Source: Ischnura elegans (lineage: Eukaryota > Arthropoda > Insecta > Odonata > Coenagrionidae). Taken from it: 64,000 bases of DNA. Positions 1 through 13,170 of the stretch are shown here, piece by piece. The DNA is taken from positions 48,651,812-48,715,811 of the forward strand of contig NC_060259.1 in assembly GCF_921293095.1 (NCBI RefSeq), read 5' to 3'. The position numbers and the translations under genes are program-made. The notes under the pieces were generated by a model that worked only from the letters and a program-made list of their open reading frames with translations, did not search any database and was not told where the DNA came from. How positions within the stretch are numbered: position 1 is the first letter of the stretch; each line of letters begins with the position of its first letter.

Positions 1-1523
1 GTTATCCACCCGCAAGACCGAATTGTGTCTCAACGATGGCCAAGAAACGATCTCTTTTCCAGCTAGCGCATGGCTTCAGTTCAGTACTCTTATAGACAGC
101 AAGCAATAAAAAATACGACCGGTTGAGCGGGAGATGTTAACGTCATGTTAACCCTGCGTGTAAATGCTAGCGATCTTTCAAGGTTGCTTCGAATGGCGTC
201 CTGAGTCATTCTTCCCAAACTACCAAAATATGACTCAAAGACTTTTAAGCCTCTCTAAGCACGCCGTTGGTCGCAACGACTTTGGCACCGCGTATATGAC
301 GTGACCAACACGGCGCACATAGCCAAATGCTTACGAAAACTCAAATGAAAGGGATCCAAATATTAAAGCGAAAGGAAATAAGTAAAACTCAGGTGAAATG
401 GATGAATTCGTCTAAAACTCCGCGGAAGGGAACGTTTTCATCATTCGTAGCTAACTAAGGGGTAATCTGGAACAAGGAATAGAGTGCCTGATTACGTTTC
501 TGGCGATATCAGGTTTGAATCCTGGCATTGACGTAACACTTCCATCCATTTTATAAATATTTTTCACGAGCTGACATTGCGCACCACCCTTCGCATTAGA
601 CTTTCTAACTTCGATATTTATGTATATGTAGACGATTTTGATACTCATAAAGGCCTCACGCAAGTACAATAAAGTTAGGGAAATGATAGCGCAATGGAAC
701 GAAAATGAAACAGAAAAAAAACACCTTTTTTATTAAAAGAAGAAAATATTAAAATAAATGATGGAAATAATTTAAGAAAACCAACATTTTAATTTGAACT
801 AAAAAGGAGGAATTAAACTGCCCCAAAAAGATGACAAAACCCACACGGAGGAAGAGTCAATCGGCGATAACTCACTAATTAACAAAATCTCTTACTATGC
901 ATAAAATTTCAAGTCGGTAGGATTTGACTGTGCCAAGTTTTGTTAATCTGTTTTGTTGATCGAGAAATATCGTAAATATCGGTAGAGCAGAGAAAACCGC
1001 AGAAGTATAAAACGGAAAAATGCACTGGAAGAGATAATAGAATCACCGAATCGGCAGCTCGTTTCACGTTAAGTTCAAAATAAGATAACTTTAAAACAAA
1101 CTGCTGGTAATATTCCATGAATATGTGACGACATTTCCGTTCCGATTCATGTAGCAGTTCTGGAAAAATTTTTCACAGTAACCAATAAAAAAGAGCCATG
1201 CAACCCTGGTCATATTTCTAAAATTTTAATGACTCTTTATCGTTAAAAAAGCTTTCCAGCGAATTTTAAATGATTTTAAACCTTCAAGAAATACAAAAAT
1301 ATTGAACGAGCCGGAAGCCTCCATGAAAATAGCTTTCCGCGACGAAAAATCGAAAATCGATTTTAATACCTTTACTGTCACAGCAGAAAGATTACTCCAC
1401 TTAAACAGAGTAACTATTGTCATAATGCATTAAATGCAAACAAATAGCGAAAAATGGAGCATATACGAAATAAATTCACCCGAAATAATCATCCAATTAA
1501 ACAGACATCGAGGCAAAATGACG
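1..1523. repeat. First copy of a 1.5-kb direct duplication
   Basis: This segment recurs at 2711-4233 with a constant offset of 2710. The only difference I found by eye is C at 423 versus T at 3133. It begins exactly at the window edge, so its true left end is unknown. Positions 520-1250 also resemble, with many substitutions, 7380-9250, so the sequence is a member of a dispersed repeat family. The short frames inside are not convincing genes. Confidence 0.9.
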
Positions 1524-2710
1524 CTAGTAATTTTGCTTATTAAAATGTTTTAGTAAATATTTTAAGTTGAGATACCTTGTATATTAACAAAAGACAATAA
1601 AATACAGTTATTTACAATTTTAGTGGGAAAATTGTTTTATTGAAGCCTTAATTTTTGACGCATATCTATGTTTCCAATTTTTTATGTTATGGTTAAAATT
1701 TTTATGAATAAAAATATTATATAAATTTCTATATGTAGATAGAATCATATTACAATCTGTAAATTGATAAAACGTAATGAAAAATATAAAAAATTGGTCA
1801 AAAAGACAAGAAAATAGTTTAAACGTGGACAAAAGCAGGATAGTAGTTAAAAATATAGTCCAATACGAAAACAAATAATTACTTTAAGGGCATTTAACTC
1901 AGTTGACTCTTCCACCGGCGGGGAGTGTCAGATAAATAGGCTTACATCAATTGAAGTATGGAGGTCACTATGATTGACTATAAGGTATACGAATTAAATC
2001 CTGCTTCCACCAATAGGAAAGCGATGCTCATAAAACAAGTAATTGGGACTCTCTCTTGCGTAAACTGTAATAACATGTAGGAAATAAAACCTTCAGTGGC
2101 ATTACACTGAAAAAAATATATTATCTTCGGATCCCTTTGTGTGTAATTATGCAGAACCGTTAGTAACTACAAAGAATTTTAAATACACTCAGTGCATTGA
2201 AGAAAGCAAATGTAATTGTTTTCTCACTAGCAAATGTATGGAAACATGCAAAAATTAGCTTCAAAAGGGGAAGAATTTCATAACTGGTCACGTTTCCTAT
2301 CATTCTGAGCCATTTGTCTCATCCTATGAATATGAAACTGAATACTGAGATCATAGGATCGCGTTATATGTGTCTCCTTTTCTACAACTCAACTGGTAAC
2401 ACAGCAAAAAACCCAATTTCCTCAAGTTGATACAATACATACACCATGGAACACAACACTATGCCGTACGCTGACCAAGTGATATCTAAATTGTGGTTTT
2501 AGTACATAGGAATGCACTTCTTCACAATACTTCGGATTCACAAGTCACTATCTCCATGTTAAAGAAATTTGGGATTACACTATTATTAACGTTAAACGAT
2601 TATATTATCTACGAGAGAAGACACAACCATTAGGCATAATATTCAACACACTCTTTGCCTTCCTGTCTAACATGAGCTATATTCTAAGTGGCTTTGCGAG
2701 CATCCGAAAC
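1524..2710. other. Spacer between the two duplicated copies
   Basis: AT-rich sequence with no counterpart after the second copy and no convincing gene. At 1523/1524 the first copy leaves the repeat. The second copy continues at 4234 into sequence that still resembles the diverged relative near 9280-9310, so 1523/1524 looks like the newer breakpoint. Confidence 0.5.
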
Positions 2711-4233
2711 GTTATCCACCCGCAAGACCGAATTGTGTCTCAACGATGGCCAAGAAACGATCTCTTTTCCAGCTAGCGCATGGCTTCAGTTCAGTACTCT
2801 TATAGACAGCAAGCAATAAAAAATACGACCGGTTGAGCGGGAGATGTTAACGTCATGTTAACCCTGCGTGTAAATGCTAGCGATCTTTCAAGGTTGCTTC
2901 GAATGGCGTCCTGAGTCATTCTTCCCAAACTACCAAAATATGACTCAAAGACTTTTAAGCCTCTCTAAGCACGCCGTTGGTCGCAACGACTTTGGCACCG
3001 CGTATATGACGTGACCAACACGGCGCACATAGCCAAATGCTTACGAAAACTCAAATGAAAGGGATCCAAATATTAAAGCGAAAGGAAATAAGTAAAACTC
3101 AGGTGAAATGGATGAATTCGTCTAAAACTCCGTGGAAGGGAACGTTTTCATCATTCGTAGCTAACTAAGGGGTAATCTGGAACAAGGAATAGAGTGCCTG
3201 ATTACGTTTCTGGCGATATCAGGTTTGAATCCTGGCATTGACGTAACACTTCCATCCATTTTATAAATATTTTTCACGAGCTGACATTGCGCACCACCCT
3301 TCGCATTAGACTTTCTAACTTCGATATTTATGTATATGTAGACGATTTTGATACTCATAAAGGCCTCACGCAAGTACAATAAAGTTAGGGAAATGATAGC
3401 GCAATGGAACGAAAATGAAACAGAAAAAAAACACCTTTTTTATTAAAAGAAGAAAATATTAAAATAAATGATGGAAATAATTTAAGAAAACCAACATTTT
3501 AATTTGAACTAAAAAGGAGGAATTAAACTGCCCCAAAAAGATGACAAAACCCACACGGAGGAAGAGTCAATCGGCGATAACTCACTAATTAACAAAATCT
3601 CTTACTATGCATAAAATTTCAAGTCGGTAGGATTTGACTGTGCCAAGTTTTGTTAATCTGTTTTGTTGATCGAGAAATATCGTAAATATCGGTAGAGCAG
3701 AGAAAACCGCAGAAGTATAAAACGGAAAAATGCACTGGAAGAGATAATAGAATCACCGAATCGGCAGCTCGTTTCACGTTAAGTTCAAAATAAGATAACT
3801 TTAAAACAAACTGCTGGTAATATTCCATGAATATGTGACGACATTTCCGTTCCGATTCATGTAGCAGTTCTGGAAAAATTTTTCACAGTAACCAATAAAA
3901 AAGAGCCATGCAACCCTGGTCATATTTCTAAAATTTTAATGACTCTTTATCGTTAAAAAAGCTTTCCAGCGAATTTTAAATGATTTTAAACCTTCAAGAA
4001 ATACAAAAATATTGAACGAGCCGGAAGCCTCCATGAAAATAGCTTTCCGCGACGAAAAATCGAAAATCGATTTTAATACCTTTACTGTCACAGCAGAAAG
4101 ATTACTCCACTTAAACAGAGTAACTATTGTCATAATGCATTAAATGCAAACAAATAGCGAAAAATGGAGCATATACGAAATAAATTCACCCGAAATAATC
4201 ATCCAATTAAACAGACATCGAGGCAAAATGACG
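2711..4233. repeat. Second copy of the 1.5-kb direct duplication
   Basis: Nearly identical to 1-1523 at offset 2710. Its right flank (from 4234) continues the repeat family as seen near 9280, so this copy sits in the older context. Near-perfect identity implies a very recent duplication, gene conversion, or false duplication in the assembly. Confidence 0.9.
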
Positions 4234-4376
4234 AATTTCGGAGTAACTTCTCCCTATGTGTTACATATCATCTCGTGGAAAATAAATTTTGTAAAATATG
4301 GTGCCTAGGCCATCAAAAATGTGTAGTTCAAAAAACTTCATTTCCTAGAGGAGCAGAAGTGGCGCAACAAATTTTG

Positions 4377-4780
4377 TCCTGAAACTTTAGATAGTCTGAT
4401 TTTCATAATCTCTCAATTTTTTATTTTTTTTCGCGCGAAGTATCTCAGAAGTAAATATATTTTGGGCAAAGTAAAAATTACTGAAATTTTTTAAACAGTT
4501 AACATCCCAAGTCACTAGATGGACCTGCTTAAACTCCTCCTATTCAGTGGCGTTCACAATGGTTCCAATGTGGCCTTAGGGTTGTAAACATAAAGCTTTC
4601 CACATTGGTCAACGTCTAACGACCCCCCTCTCCCGACCCAACCTCACCATCGTTTTATTCTCACTGACTCAAATGTGTCACTTTTTCCATTGCCAATGCC
4701 TTATGCCTCTTCCATTCCCAAATTCACGCGAGAGATATACCTTATTTTTACTCCTGGAATTTCCGCAATGAGTTGGAATT
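4377..4780 (+). repeat. Dispersed repeat, inverted partner of 9905-10215
   Basis: Read on the other strand, 9905-10215 matches this segment in order: the GTCTAACGACCCCC stretch, the GACTCAAATGTG stretch and the GTATCTCAGAAGT stretch. The two copies have drifted considerably. A related stretch (GTGGCGCAACAAATTTTGT near 4360) recurs in altered form near 35840. No coding potential. Confidence 0.6.
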
Positions 4781-5305
4781 CAATCGGTATTGGTGGCTAT
4801 TACATTATAAAATAAATCCTGTTTCTTACTTTAGAACGTTTTTAGACGCACTCAAAATTGTACTCAAATGTATTTTATGATTATGATTAACTTAAAATGA
4901 ACATTCTGAGGAAATTGAATCCATATGAAATAAAAAATTGACGTGTGCAGTTAAAGAACCGGAAATAAACACCCCGAAGACAAGGAAAAACAGAAGATAA
5001 AGTAAAATAATTTACACTCTCAACATACGGTAGATTTAATTAATTTAATATTTCTCAAAATATTTTATCTATTCTGTATTGGTGGCTATTAGTTCCTGTT
5101 TCTTTCTTTAGAAGGTTTTTGACGCTTTCAAAATTAAATTACATATATATGTTATGTTTTTGATTGACCTAAAATGATCATTCTGGGATAATTGAATCCA
5201 TACTTTAAAAATTTACGTGAACTGTTGAAGAAACAGGAAGAAATACCTGAACGATAAATAAAAGGAATAAATTAAAACTCTCAATATACCGTAGATTTAT
5301 TAGTA
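4781..5305 (+). repeat. Two-unit diverged tandem repeat (about 230-285 bp per unit)
   Basis: Unit 1 (about 4781-5065) and unit 2 (about 5073-5305) share blocks in the same order: GTATTGGTGGCTATTA, a TTTAGAA(C/G)G block, an AAAATGA(A/T)CATTCTG block and a final CTCTCAA(C/T)ATAC(G/C)GTAGATTTA block. Unit 2 is shortened by small deletions. Non-coding. Confidence 0.65.
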
Positions 5306-5839
5306 TAAATGTGTATCCAAATATTTTATCTGTTCTTGAATGAACCGCTTCTATTATGACCTATAGACCGAATATTATGTGCTTGAAATTTTAAAAACAA
5401 TCGACTCCAAAGTCATATTTCCTAATTGAAGGAAGGAAGAAGGAGGAATTTTTAAACACAATTTTTCGACTTTTAACGGCAAATTAAATTTATTTCTAAC
5501 TTATTCGGTAAAAATTGGGATTGAAACCGGGAAAATAGTATGAACAGAAAATTTTAACCGTTATAAAATAAGAATTGTTGACGACAGCTGAAACTCTAAA
5601 CATAAAAGATGAAATTCTTGAAACATTGAGTTCACATTTTTCGTGCTATATCAAAGTAATTCATATGATCGAGGCAATGTATTCACGTTATATAAAGGTA
5701 AATGAAGGGAGTCGGACGTGTCCAACTAATCCGTTTTCTGCCGAATGCATTAAAAATATACCTTTTATATTGCCCGGGGAATTTTATATATAATATACCC
5801 GGGGAATTTACTCCTCGGGTTAGCCCTAAGGACGTTGGC

Positions 5840-7320
5840 AGTAGGCTGATCTTAAAACTCGTGGGAGTCCAGATTTTAACGCTGCAGTGAGAATGTGGGA
5901 CGTTAAGAAGAACCTAGTAATACGTTCATTCTTTTAAAATGGCGTGCTAGTAATTTTTAAATATTTGGGATAAAATTTATTCTTGGGATAAAATGGGTTT
6001 TATTATCTTGATTTTAGATTTTTTTGGTCGTCATTGCCTCAAACGTTTTGGCTGTGTTATCCGAATAGCGGATAACATCTGGTTGCAATTAAAAGGCATG
6101 TCCCAAAGATATATTTTATTCTTTATCGCATTAGGAAGCTTAAATTTAGTCAGTGCTATTTATAGTATTTACAACAGTTATCAAGCTACTGCTACTGATG
6201 GCATGCGAAGGGTTTATATACGTTTTTGGAGAGTGTACTAGCACGTTGGAGATTTTTTATGTATCAAGCTCTAATAAAAATACACAATGGAAAAGTGGTT
6301 ATTGGAGGGAATAATATTTTTTATTTTTTTCTGGATATGATATTCTACAAGCCTGTCTTTTTTGTCAATGCTTTCCCTAGTGTCTACGTGCATTATATTA
6401 AATTGAATAGAATGAAAGAAAAATGGGGAATGGCCCAAGACTGACAAGTTAAACACTATTGCGGTACGCCATGCGAATCGAATTGGAAGCGCAATTCCCG
6501 TGTTACGCGGAGGACGCCTGAGAATAGTTAGGGAGGCAGTGTTCCGGCCTTTTTATTTCAAAGCCTAAAGAAGAAATTCCTATCAAAAAATGCCTCTTTC
6601 ATGATGACTGTTTTGAGGGTTTAATAATAACCACACTTGATTATTATTCACTTTGTTAGAGAACATTTGCAATAAGCTATTTCATTCATCTTTTTATTTG
6701 CTTCTCATGAACTCTTTAAACCAAGAATTCATTCTAGGATATTCTGCATATTCAGCCGGGACTCATCGCGTGGTCCGTGGTTTCCTGTTCCACTCGCGTG
6801 CTGATCTTAGGAAAGCGTACCAATATATCTTCTTGATCGGCCCGAACTGATGTACTTGCAACTGCTGTTGTACAGTACCTCTTCAGCATGGAGGCGACTT
6901 AGACCACGTTTTTACTACTCTCTCGAACAGTCTTGAAGTAACACTCCGAAGAAGGGGTTGTATGTGATGCTGTATTCCTTGATAATATCTTCGGAATTCT
7001 TTTATTTCACGTCCTATTTTTACTTCCTCAAAAATGTTCCAACAGGATATGTTAAAGATCGTAGTATTCACGTATCTTCGCATTACTTGCTCGTTTTACA
7101 TTCAAACTTGCTCTCACTCGTCCTGCGGCCTTTTTCGGTTACCATCAATGACGAAGCTCCTCCGCTGTAACACAAGGCCATATGTTCTTCCGTATTTGAA
7201 ATAATAACTCATGAAATAGTAGTAATTATATACTTCAAGAACTCTATTTTCTCTTGTTCCTGAGAGGCATTCGGAAAATGAATAGAGTTTATTGCAGATG
7301 ACATTCATCTTAACATGAGA
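5840..7320 (+). repeat. Dispersed repeat module 1, direct copy
   Basis: Diverged copies occur at 10320-11360 (+), 11879-13170 (-) and 33910-34640 (+). Landmarks include GCAATTCCCGTGTTACGCGG near 6491, AGGCAGTGTTCCGGCC near 6534 and GTTAAATTATTTTGGC near 7322. Short open frames match between copies, for example 6271-6456 (-) and 12562-12819 (+), as expected for shared repeat DNA. I see no transposase, integrase or reverse transcriptase. Confidence 0.65.
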
Positions 7321-7379
7321 AGTTAAATTATTTTGGCATTGGTAGGAATTTTCCTCCTAAGTAACCCGGTGGCAAGTTT

Positions 7380-9500
7380 CAATCCTGGCAAAGACATAAC
7401 AGTTACATCTTCTTTTTATATTTTTCTCGAGCTCACTCTGTGCGTCATCAATCGCATTATGCTTCCAATTTTAGACTTTATATGTAGACTACTTCGAGAG
7501 TCCTAACGGATGCAGAATGAATTTGAGGAAATAATAATTCAATAGATAAAAATATAATCTGAAAAATCACATCTCTCTAAAAAATTTAAAAAGCATAAAA
7601 TGTTAAAATAGATTACAGAACCAGTTAAATAAAACAACATTTTCATTCGACATAAACAGAGGAAAATAAACCACCCTGCCTTGGTTATATTTAAGAAAGT
7701 TATATTTAATTTTTTTGAAAAAAATGTTGACCCCCGGAAAGGATCAAAATCAAAAACGTGCACGAAGGAAGCATGAGTTTGCGTTATGTCTCTAATTGAA
7801 ACAATCTCTTGTGATGTACAAAATTTCCGGTCAGTAGGATAAAAAAAAAGAAATTTAGGGGTTAGAGCCTATTTTTTGCTATCCATATCTGCTGTAGGTC
7901 TATTGTATCTAGGTCAGCACAAGGACTGTGCCAAAATTCATTAACGTTGTCCGAGAAATACCGTAAGTACCATGAGTGCAGAGAAAAACACAGAAATTCG
8001 AAACGGAAAAAATACGGGGAGAGAGAATAGAATCTCAGAAACAATGCTTACAAAGATCATTCTGTATATTAATAGGATGATGCTAAAAAAAACCTATTAC
8101 TACTCATTCTTATGATTTATGCCAAGAGATCTATTTTAGTTATGCATAATATTGAATTGTTCCAATGGGTTTATTTTAACACGAAGCGTTTGGTTATTAT
8201 AAACAACATTATCGCTCTTTCAATGCAAAAGTTAAGGGTGAAGTTCTTTTAATTTTTCAGTTCCCAATTTTTCTCTCCTACCCCTTGTATTTCGAATGCG
8301 ACGTAGTTCTCATTTTTAACATAACTTTCAACCTGTCCTATGTAACTCTCTCGGGGCCGTCCGTTGTCCTTATTCCCTTCCGCTTGTCCGTCTACGATGG
8401 TTTTAATTAAGGCATTACGCGTCATAATGTGGCCAAAGACGTTGTTACTTCTTCTGCTTAAGATTTGACCACACTCCTCTTTTTTCCTCTCTTATTAGAA
8501 CTACCCCATAACTTACTCCTTTTATCCATGTTATCTTCATCATTCTTCGATAGCACACAAAAAGCAGTCTTCAATTCTCTGCTGCTGGCACCGGAATTTT
8601 TTAACCTGCTTACAACGCTTAATTTTCAATGAACTGCAATTATGTCTGCTACTGCTTACCTTCACGCATTTCAACAAATTTTGGGAATGCATGAGTTCAT
8701 TTTGCTCCGCGGGCGGGAAAATAATGAGATCAAATTCGACCCCTTTTTTAAGTTGCAATCCAGTGTAAGCTACTATGAGATATATTTATTCGAGAATCTA
8801 TTAAATAATTTTGATACTCGTATTTCAGGATTGATTTTTAGAATGGGACAATGTAATAACTGAGATCGGAGACCCATAAATAGTCAAAATATTCATAAAT
8901 GACGTGCGATTTTAGAGAAATTTCAGTATAAGCATTTAAGGTTTCGTGGGTTATTTCATTCGAACCCTGAATGGTATATTAATCCGAATAAAACGACAAA
9001 TGGAAATAAAAGTGAACTTACAACAAAAAACACTACATATATACTGTTCAGCCATACTTTCGTAAGTTCTAAATATGATTACGTGAAATCAAGGTGCCGG
9101 TAACTTCCTTTGAATAGTTGGCATCATTTTCGTTCTGATTCATAGTTGCTCTGTAAGAATCTTTTATTTATAAGCCATATAATATGAAGCCATTAAGAAA
9201 TAAAAACGGAAACCTGGCCATATCCCTAAAATTTAAACGACTCGTTACCGTATGAAAAGCATGTACATTGCAGCATAAATGGAAACAAAATGATAAATGT
9301 GGGAGTAACTTTTCAGTAAAACAGTATTTACTAGGACGTGAAATAGACTGAACATTTTGTGCATGAAATCTTAACAGGAATCGAGTGCTAAGTAAAGGCC
9401 AGGTCATGATTCATTATCACGAACGGGTTAATGTCTAAATGTATTGACGGGAGAATGAACGCCAAAATTCAACGGGTAAGATCCCAACTAGTGGAAATGC
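7380..9500 (+). repeat. Dispersed repeat module 2, diverged relative of 520-1523
   Basis: Blocks line up in order with the 1-1523 duplication: AATCCTGGCA near 7381 and 521; TCCGAGAAATACCGTAAGTA near 7952 with its counterpart near 960; the CCTGG(C/T)CATAT(C/T) block near 9214 with 1207. This copy carries extra AT-rich sequence near 8060-9100. It directly follows module 1, so the full repeat unit may be about 3.7 kb. Non-coding as far as I can see. Confidence 0.55.
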
Positions 9501-9904
9501 ATGTACAGAAAATAGTACCTGTTTTAATTTGGTTCATGTATTCGTTTTTTTCCGTTCCAGTCCACCAAATTCATTTCCGCAACCGTAGATTAACTTGTGC
9601 GCGTTAATCCTAATTGATGAGGTTAAAAATATTAAATACAATTTTTCCCAAAAACGTAAATGTATACATACATCGAGTTGATCAGAGGGTCTAAAACCTA
9701 AAGCAAAGGTTTTGTGAAGTACCTGGTAGATTGCATTGCTTGGTAAACAAGCTTCGTGCCGCCTATCAAGTGTTTGCTTCTTTTGATAGCAAATCACATT
9801 GGTATGTATAATTACAATATAAACCAAACTAGTTCTTGAATTCAGGTGAGGCGTTTTCTTCGTTGACGTACCATCTGAGAATTGTATTTGCTTTTATCGG
9901 CAAT

Positions 9905-10215
9905 GACAAAAGAGGCACATTTGAGTCAGCGGGGATAAGGCGACTGTGAGGCTGGTTCGGGAGAAGGGGGTCGTTAGACGCAGAGCAAAGGGAGGGCTTT
10001 ATGTTTACGAGCTGAAGAGACCTTGGACACATTGTGAATGCCACAGAGAATAGTGTTCTGTAGGAGTTATAGCAGCTCCATCGAGTGATTTGTGGTGAAA
10101 AGTATTGAAAAAAATTCAATAATTGTTACTTCGCCCAATATATATTCACTTCTGAGATACTAAGCGCGAAAAAAGGAAAATATTGAGAGATTAGGAGAGA
10201 CGCACTATCTAAAGT
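9905..10215 (-). repeat. Inverted copy of the 4377-4780 repeat
   Basis: The reverse complement matches 4377-4780 in several long blocks (see that entry). The 96-codon minus-strand frame here (9829-10119) lies in this repeat, has no recognisable domain, and is not intact in the partner, so I do not call it a gene. Confidence 0.6.
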
Positions 10216-10319
10216 GGTAGAAGCTGAGAAGGGAGGAGTATAAGCATTTGCAATGTGATGCTATCGATGAATGATGAAGATAAAATGAAAAAAAAAGGAG
10301 TAAGTTACGGGGAAGCTCT

Positions 10320-12560
10320 AAGAAGAATGGTGGGACGACTGAAAATAGTTAGGAAGGCAGTGTTCCGGCCTTTTCTTTTCAGAGCCTAAAGTGGAAATTC
10401 CGATTAAAAAATACTTCTTTATTATAACTGTTTTGAGGCTTTAATATAATAAACATAAATAACAATTATTAACTGTATTAGAGAACATTTGAAATAAGTT
10501 CATTCATTCAACTTTTATTTGCTTCTCACGGACTCTTTGAACCAAGAATTCATTCTTGCAAATAGTAAGAATTCATCTGTTAATATCCGCGTAGTCCGTG
10601 GTTTCCTGCGTCCACTCGCGTGCTGATCAAGGACAGATTGCCTACATACCCTGATCAGCCCGAACTGACGTACTTACAATACTGTTGTACGGTGCCTCTT
10701 CAGCATGGAAGCGACTTCGACTACGTTTTTACCACCCTGACGATCGATCTTGAAGTACCATTCCGAAGAATGGTAGAAGGTGACCCCGTAAACTTGATAT
10801 TCATTTATTTTTCCTTCTCTTTTCCGTCATATTTTTACTATCTCTAAAATGTTACAACAGGAAATGTTAGAGATCGTCTTCTGTGCATTACTTTTTCGTT
10901 TTATTTTCAAACTCGCTATCCTGCGGCCTTTTCCGGTCACCATCTATGAAGCACCTCCACTGAAATTGTATTACAGTAGATCGTATATTCCTCTGTAGTT
11001 GAGATAATAATACCAGAAATAATAAATATGGTAGAATTTTTCCAAAACAAAAAGTTTTCTCAACGGAATGACAAATGTTTTTTCCTATCTCGACTTATTC
11101 CTTGAGCTTCATTTGAATATTGACAGTTCTGAATAAATCGACTTTAGCTAACAAATGCGTAGGAGTGCATTTCACTCCCCTTCAGATGGCCACACAAATT
11201 ATGAGCTGTTTATGTAAACATTTGACAAACTCAAATGAAGAAATAAGTAGGTTGTAATTTTAACCTCGGTATTTTTATCGTTTTGCTTTCCTGAAAGGTA
11301 TTCCGAAAAAAATTCTCCCCGCAAGGGATTATTGCAGGTAAAATATAAGGAGTTAAATTATTTTGGCGTTGAAAGGAAATATTTATATGCTCTCATTTGA
11401 TACTTCTTGGTCCGGCGTCCTCATTTACCTAGCCCTAGAGGCTGGTCATATTATAAATGTTTACGGGGAAGCTACAAATGTACAGATTACCTCACACAAC
11501 TTGAGAACTTATACACGTTTTTATATTCACATTTTCATTAAAAACATGTACTTTTAATTTTTTTTTTCAAGAGAAAGAACTTGGTTCAAATGGTCTTAAA
11601 CAATTCCATGAAGTGGAATCACTAATCACAATGCAAAAACGTAAAAATACGTGGCAACACCACTAAGGCTGTATGTGGAAACACGTACTTTTACGTGAGC
11701 GGAGCATAATTTGTTAATAGTTAATATTTATGCTAATTGTATGCAAATAAATAATCAGGGAAAAACATTTTAGCACCGAATTTTTTTGTGTAAAAGCTTT
11801 CCGAAATTTCAACTTTTATGTCAAAACGTTCTCTTTATCCTTGGACCAGTATTTCGTTTGGTAAAATAACTTAGCACATTATGGTCCGCTCACGTAAAAG
11901 TACGTGTTTCCACATACAGCCATAGCGGTGTTGTCACGTATTTTTGCGTTTTTTGCATTGTGTTTAGTGATTCTCCTTCACGGAATTATTTTTGACCATT
12001 TGGACCAAGTTCTTTCTCTTGCAAAAAAATTAAACGTACATGTTTTTAATGAAAATGTGAATTTAAAAAGATGCATTATTTCTCATACTGTGCGAGTTAA
12101 TTTGTACATTTGTACCTTCCCTATAAACATTTTAAAATGACCGGCCTCTAGGGCTAGTGAAATTTGAAGGACGCCGGACCAAGAAGTATCGAATGGGAGC
12201 ATATAAATATTTCCTTTCAACGCCAAAATAATATAACTTCATATATTCTACCAGCAATAATCCCCTGCGGGGAGAATTTTTTTCGGAATACCTATGTTAC
12301 GTATGTAATAATATTTATACCTGTGTAATAAAATGTTCTCTAATAAAGTTAATAATTGTTGTTTATGTTAGTTAAATTAAAGCCTCAAAACAGTCATAAT
12401 GAAGAAGTATTTTTTAATAGGGATTTCATCTTTCGGCTCTCATAAGAAAAGGCCGGATCACTGCCTCCCTAACTATTTTCAGGCGCCCTACGCGTAACAC
12501 GGGAATTGCGCTTCCAATTCCATTCGCATGGCGTACCGCAATAGATGTTAGCCTACCAGT
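10320..12560. repeat. Large fold-back: arms 10320-11710 and 11879-12560
   Basis: The left arm is repeat module 1 in plus orientation and the right arm is the same module inverted. The inner arms (about 11290-11710 and 11879-12290) pair over roughly 400 bp with small gaps; the GTATGTGGAAACACGTACTT stretch near 11671 pairs with its complement near 11902. The loop is 11711-11878. The right arm lacks the part matching about 10500-11280. Overlapping open frames (11363-11557, 11904-12140) are mirror shadows of each other. Confidence 0.8.
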
Positions 12561-12561
12561 C

Positions 12562-13170
12562 TTGGAGCATTCCCCATTTTTCTTTCATTCCATTCAATTT
12601 AGTATAGTGTATGTAGGCACTAAAGAAAGCATTGACAAAAAAGACAGGCTAGTAGAAAATTTTATCCAGAAAACAATAAAAGTTTTTTTCCACTCCAGTA
12701 ACCACTGGAGTGGAAAAAAACTGAGCGCTGAGTTCATAGACAAAAAATTTTCAATGTGCTGGTGTACCCTTCAAAAATCTGTAAAAACCATTCGCAAGCC
12801 ATTAGTAGTGGTAGCTTGATAATTATTCGATTCCTTTATAGAATTTTGCTATAATCACCAAATACAAACTGCCGAATGTGATAAAGAAGAAAATACTTCA
12901 TTATGACCTTCACAACATATATCTTTTGATTTGAATCAGAAATCAGACACCATTGGGATGCCGCTGCCTATAAATATTTATGGCAACGAAAAATATAAAA
13001 TAAAAATAATAAAACTGATTTTAATCTTAGGAAAATAATTTCCCTCATATTAAGTTAAATTCAAGAGAGGAGTTTTAAAATAAATAATTAACGTATTATA
13101 AGGATATTTTTTACAGAGTCTGCATTGTCACTGCAGCGTTAAAATCTGGATTCATGTGACTAGACTGAGT
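12562..13170 (-). repeat. Outward extension of the fold-back right arm
   Basis: Reverse complement of about 5840-6456. Matches include the stretch with ACTGCAGCGTTAAAATCTGG near 13131 (partner near 5870) and the strip with GTAGCTTGATAA near 12810 (partner near 6175). It shows that the inverted module-1 copy spans about 11879-13170. Confidence 0.6.
12681..12722. repeat. Perfect 19-bp hairpin, 4-nt loop
   Basis: AGTTTTTTTCCACTCCAGT at 12681-12699 is exactly complementary to 12704-12722, with loop AACC. The related position in the direct copy (near 6300-6330) shows no such stem, so it is specific to this copy. Confidence 0.85.

Noticed and set aside
451..669. Identical 65-72-codon frames present in both copies of the 1.5-kb duplication
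   Set aside because: Their identity only reflects the DNA duplication; there are no domains and the more distant relative near 7380 does not keep the frames.
9829..10119. 96-codon minus-strand frame as a gene
   Set aside because: Lies inside a repeat whose other copy (4377-4780) does not preserve the frame.
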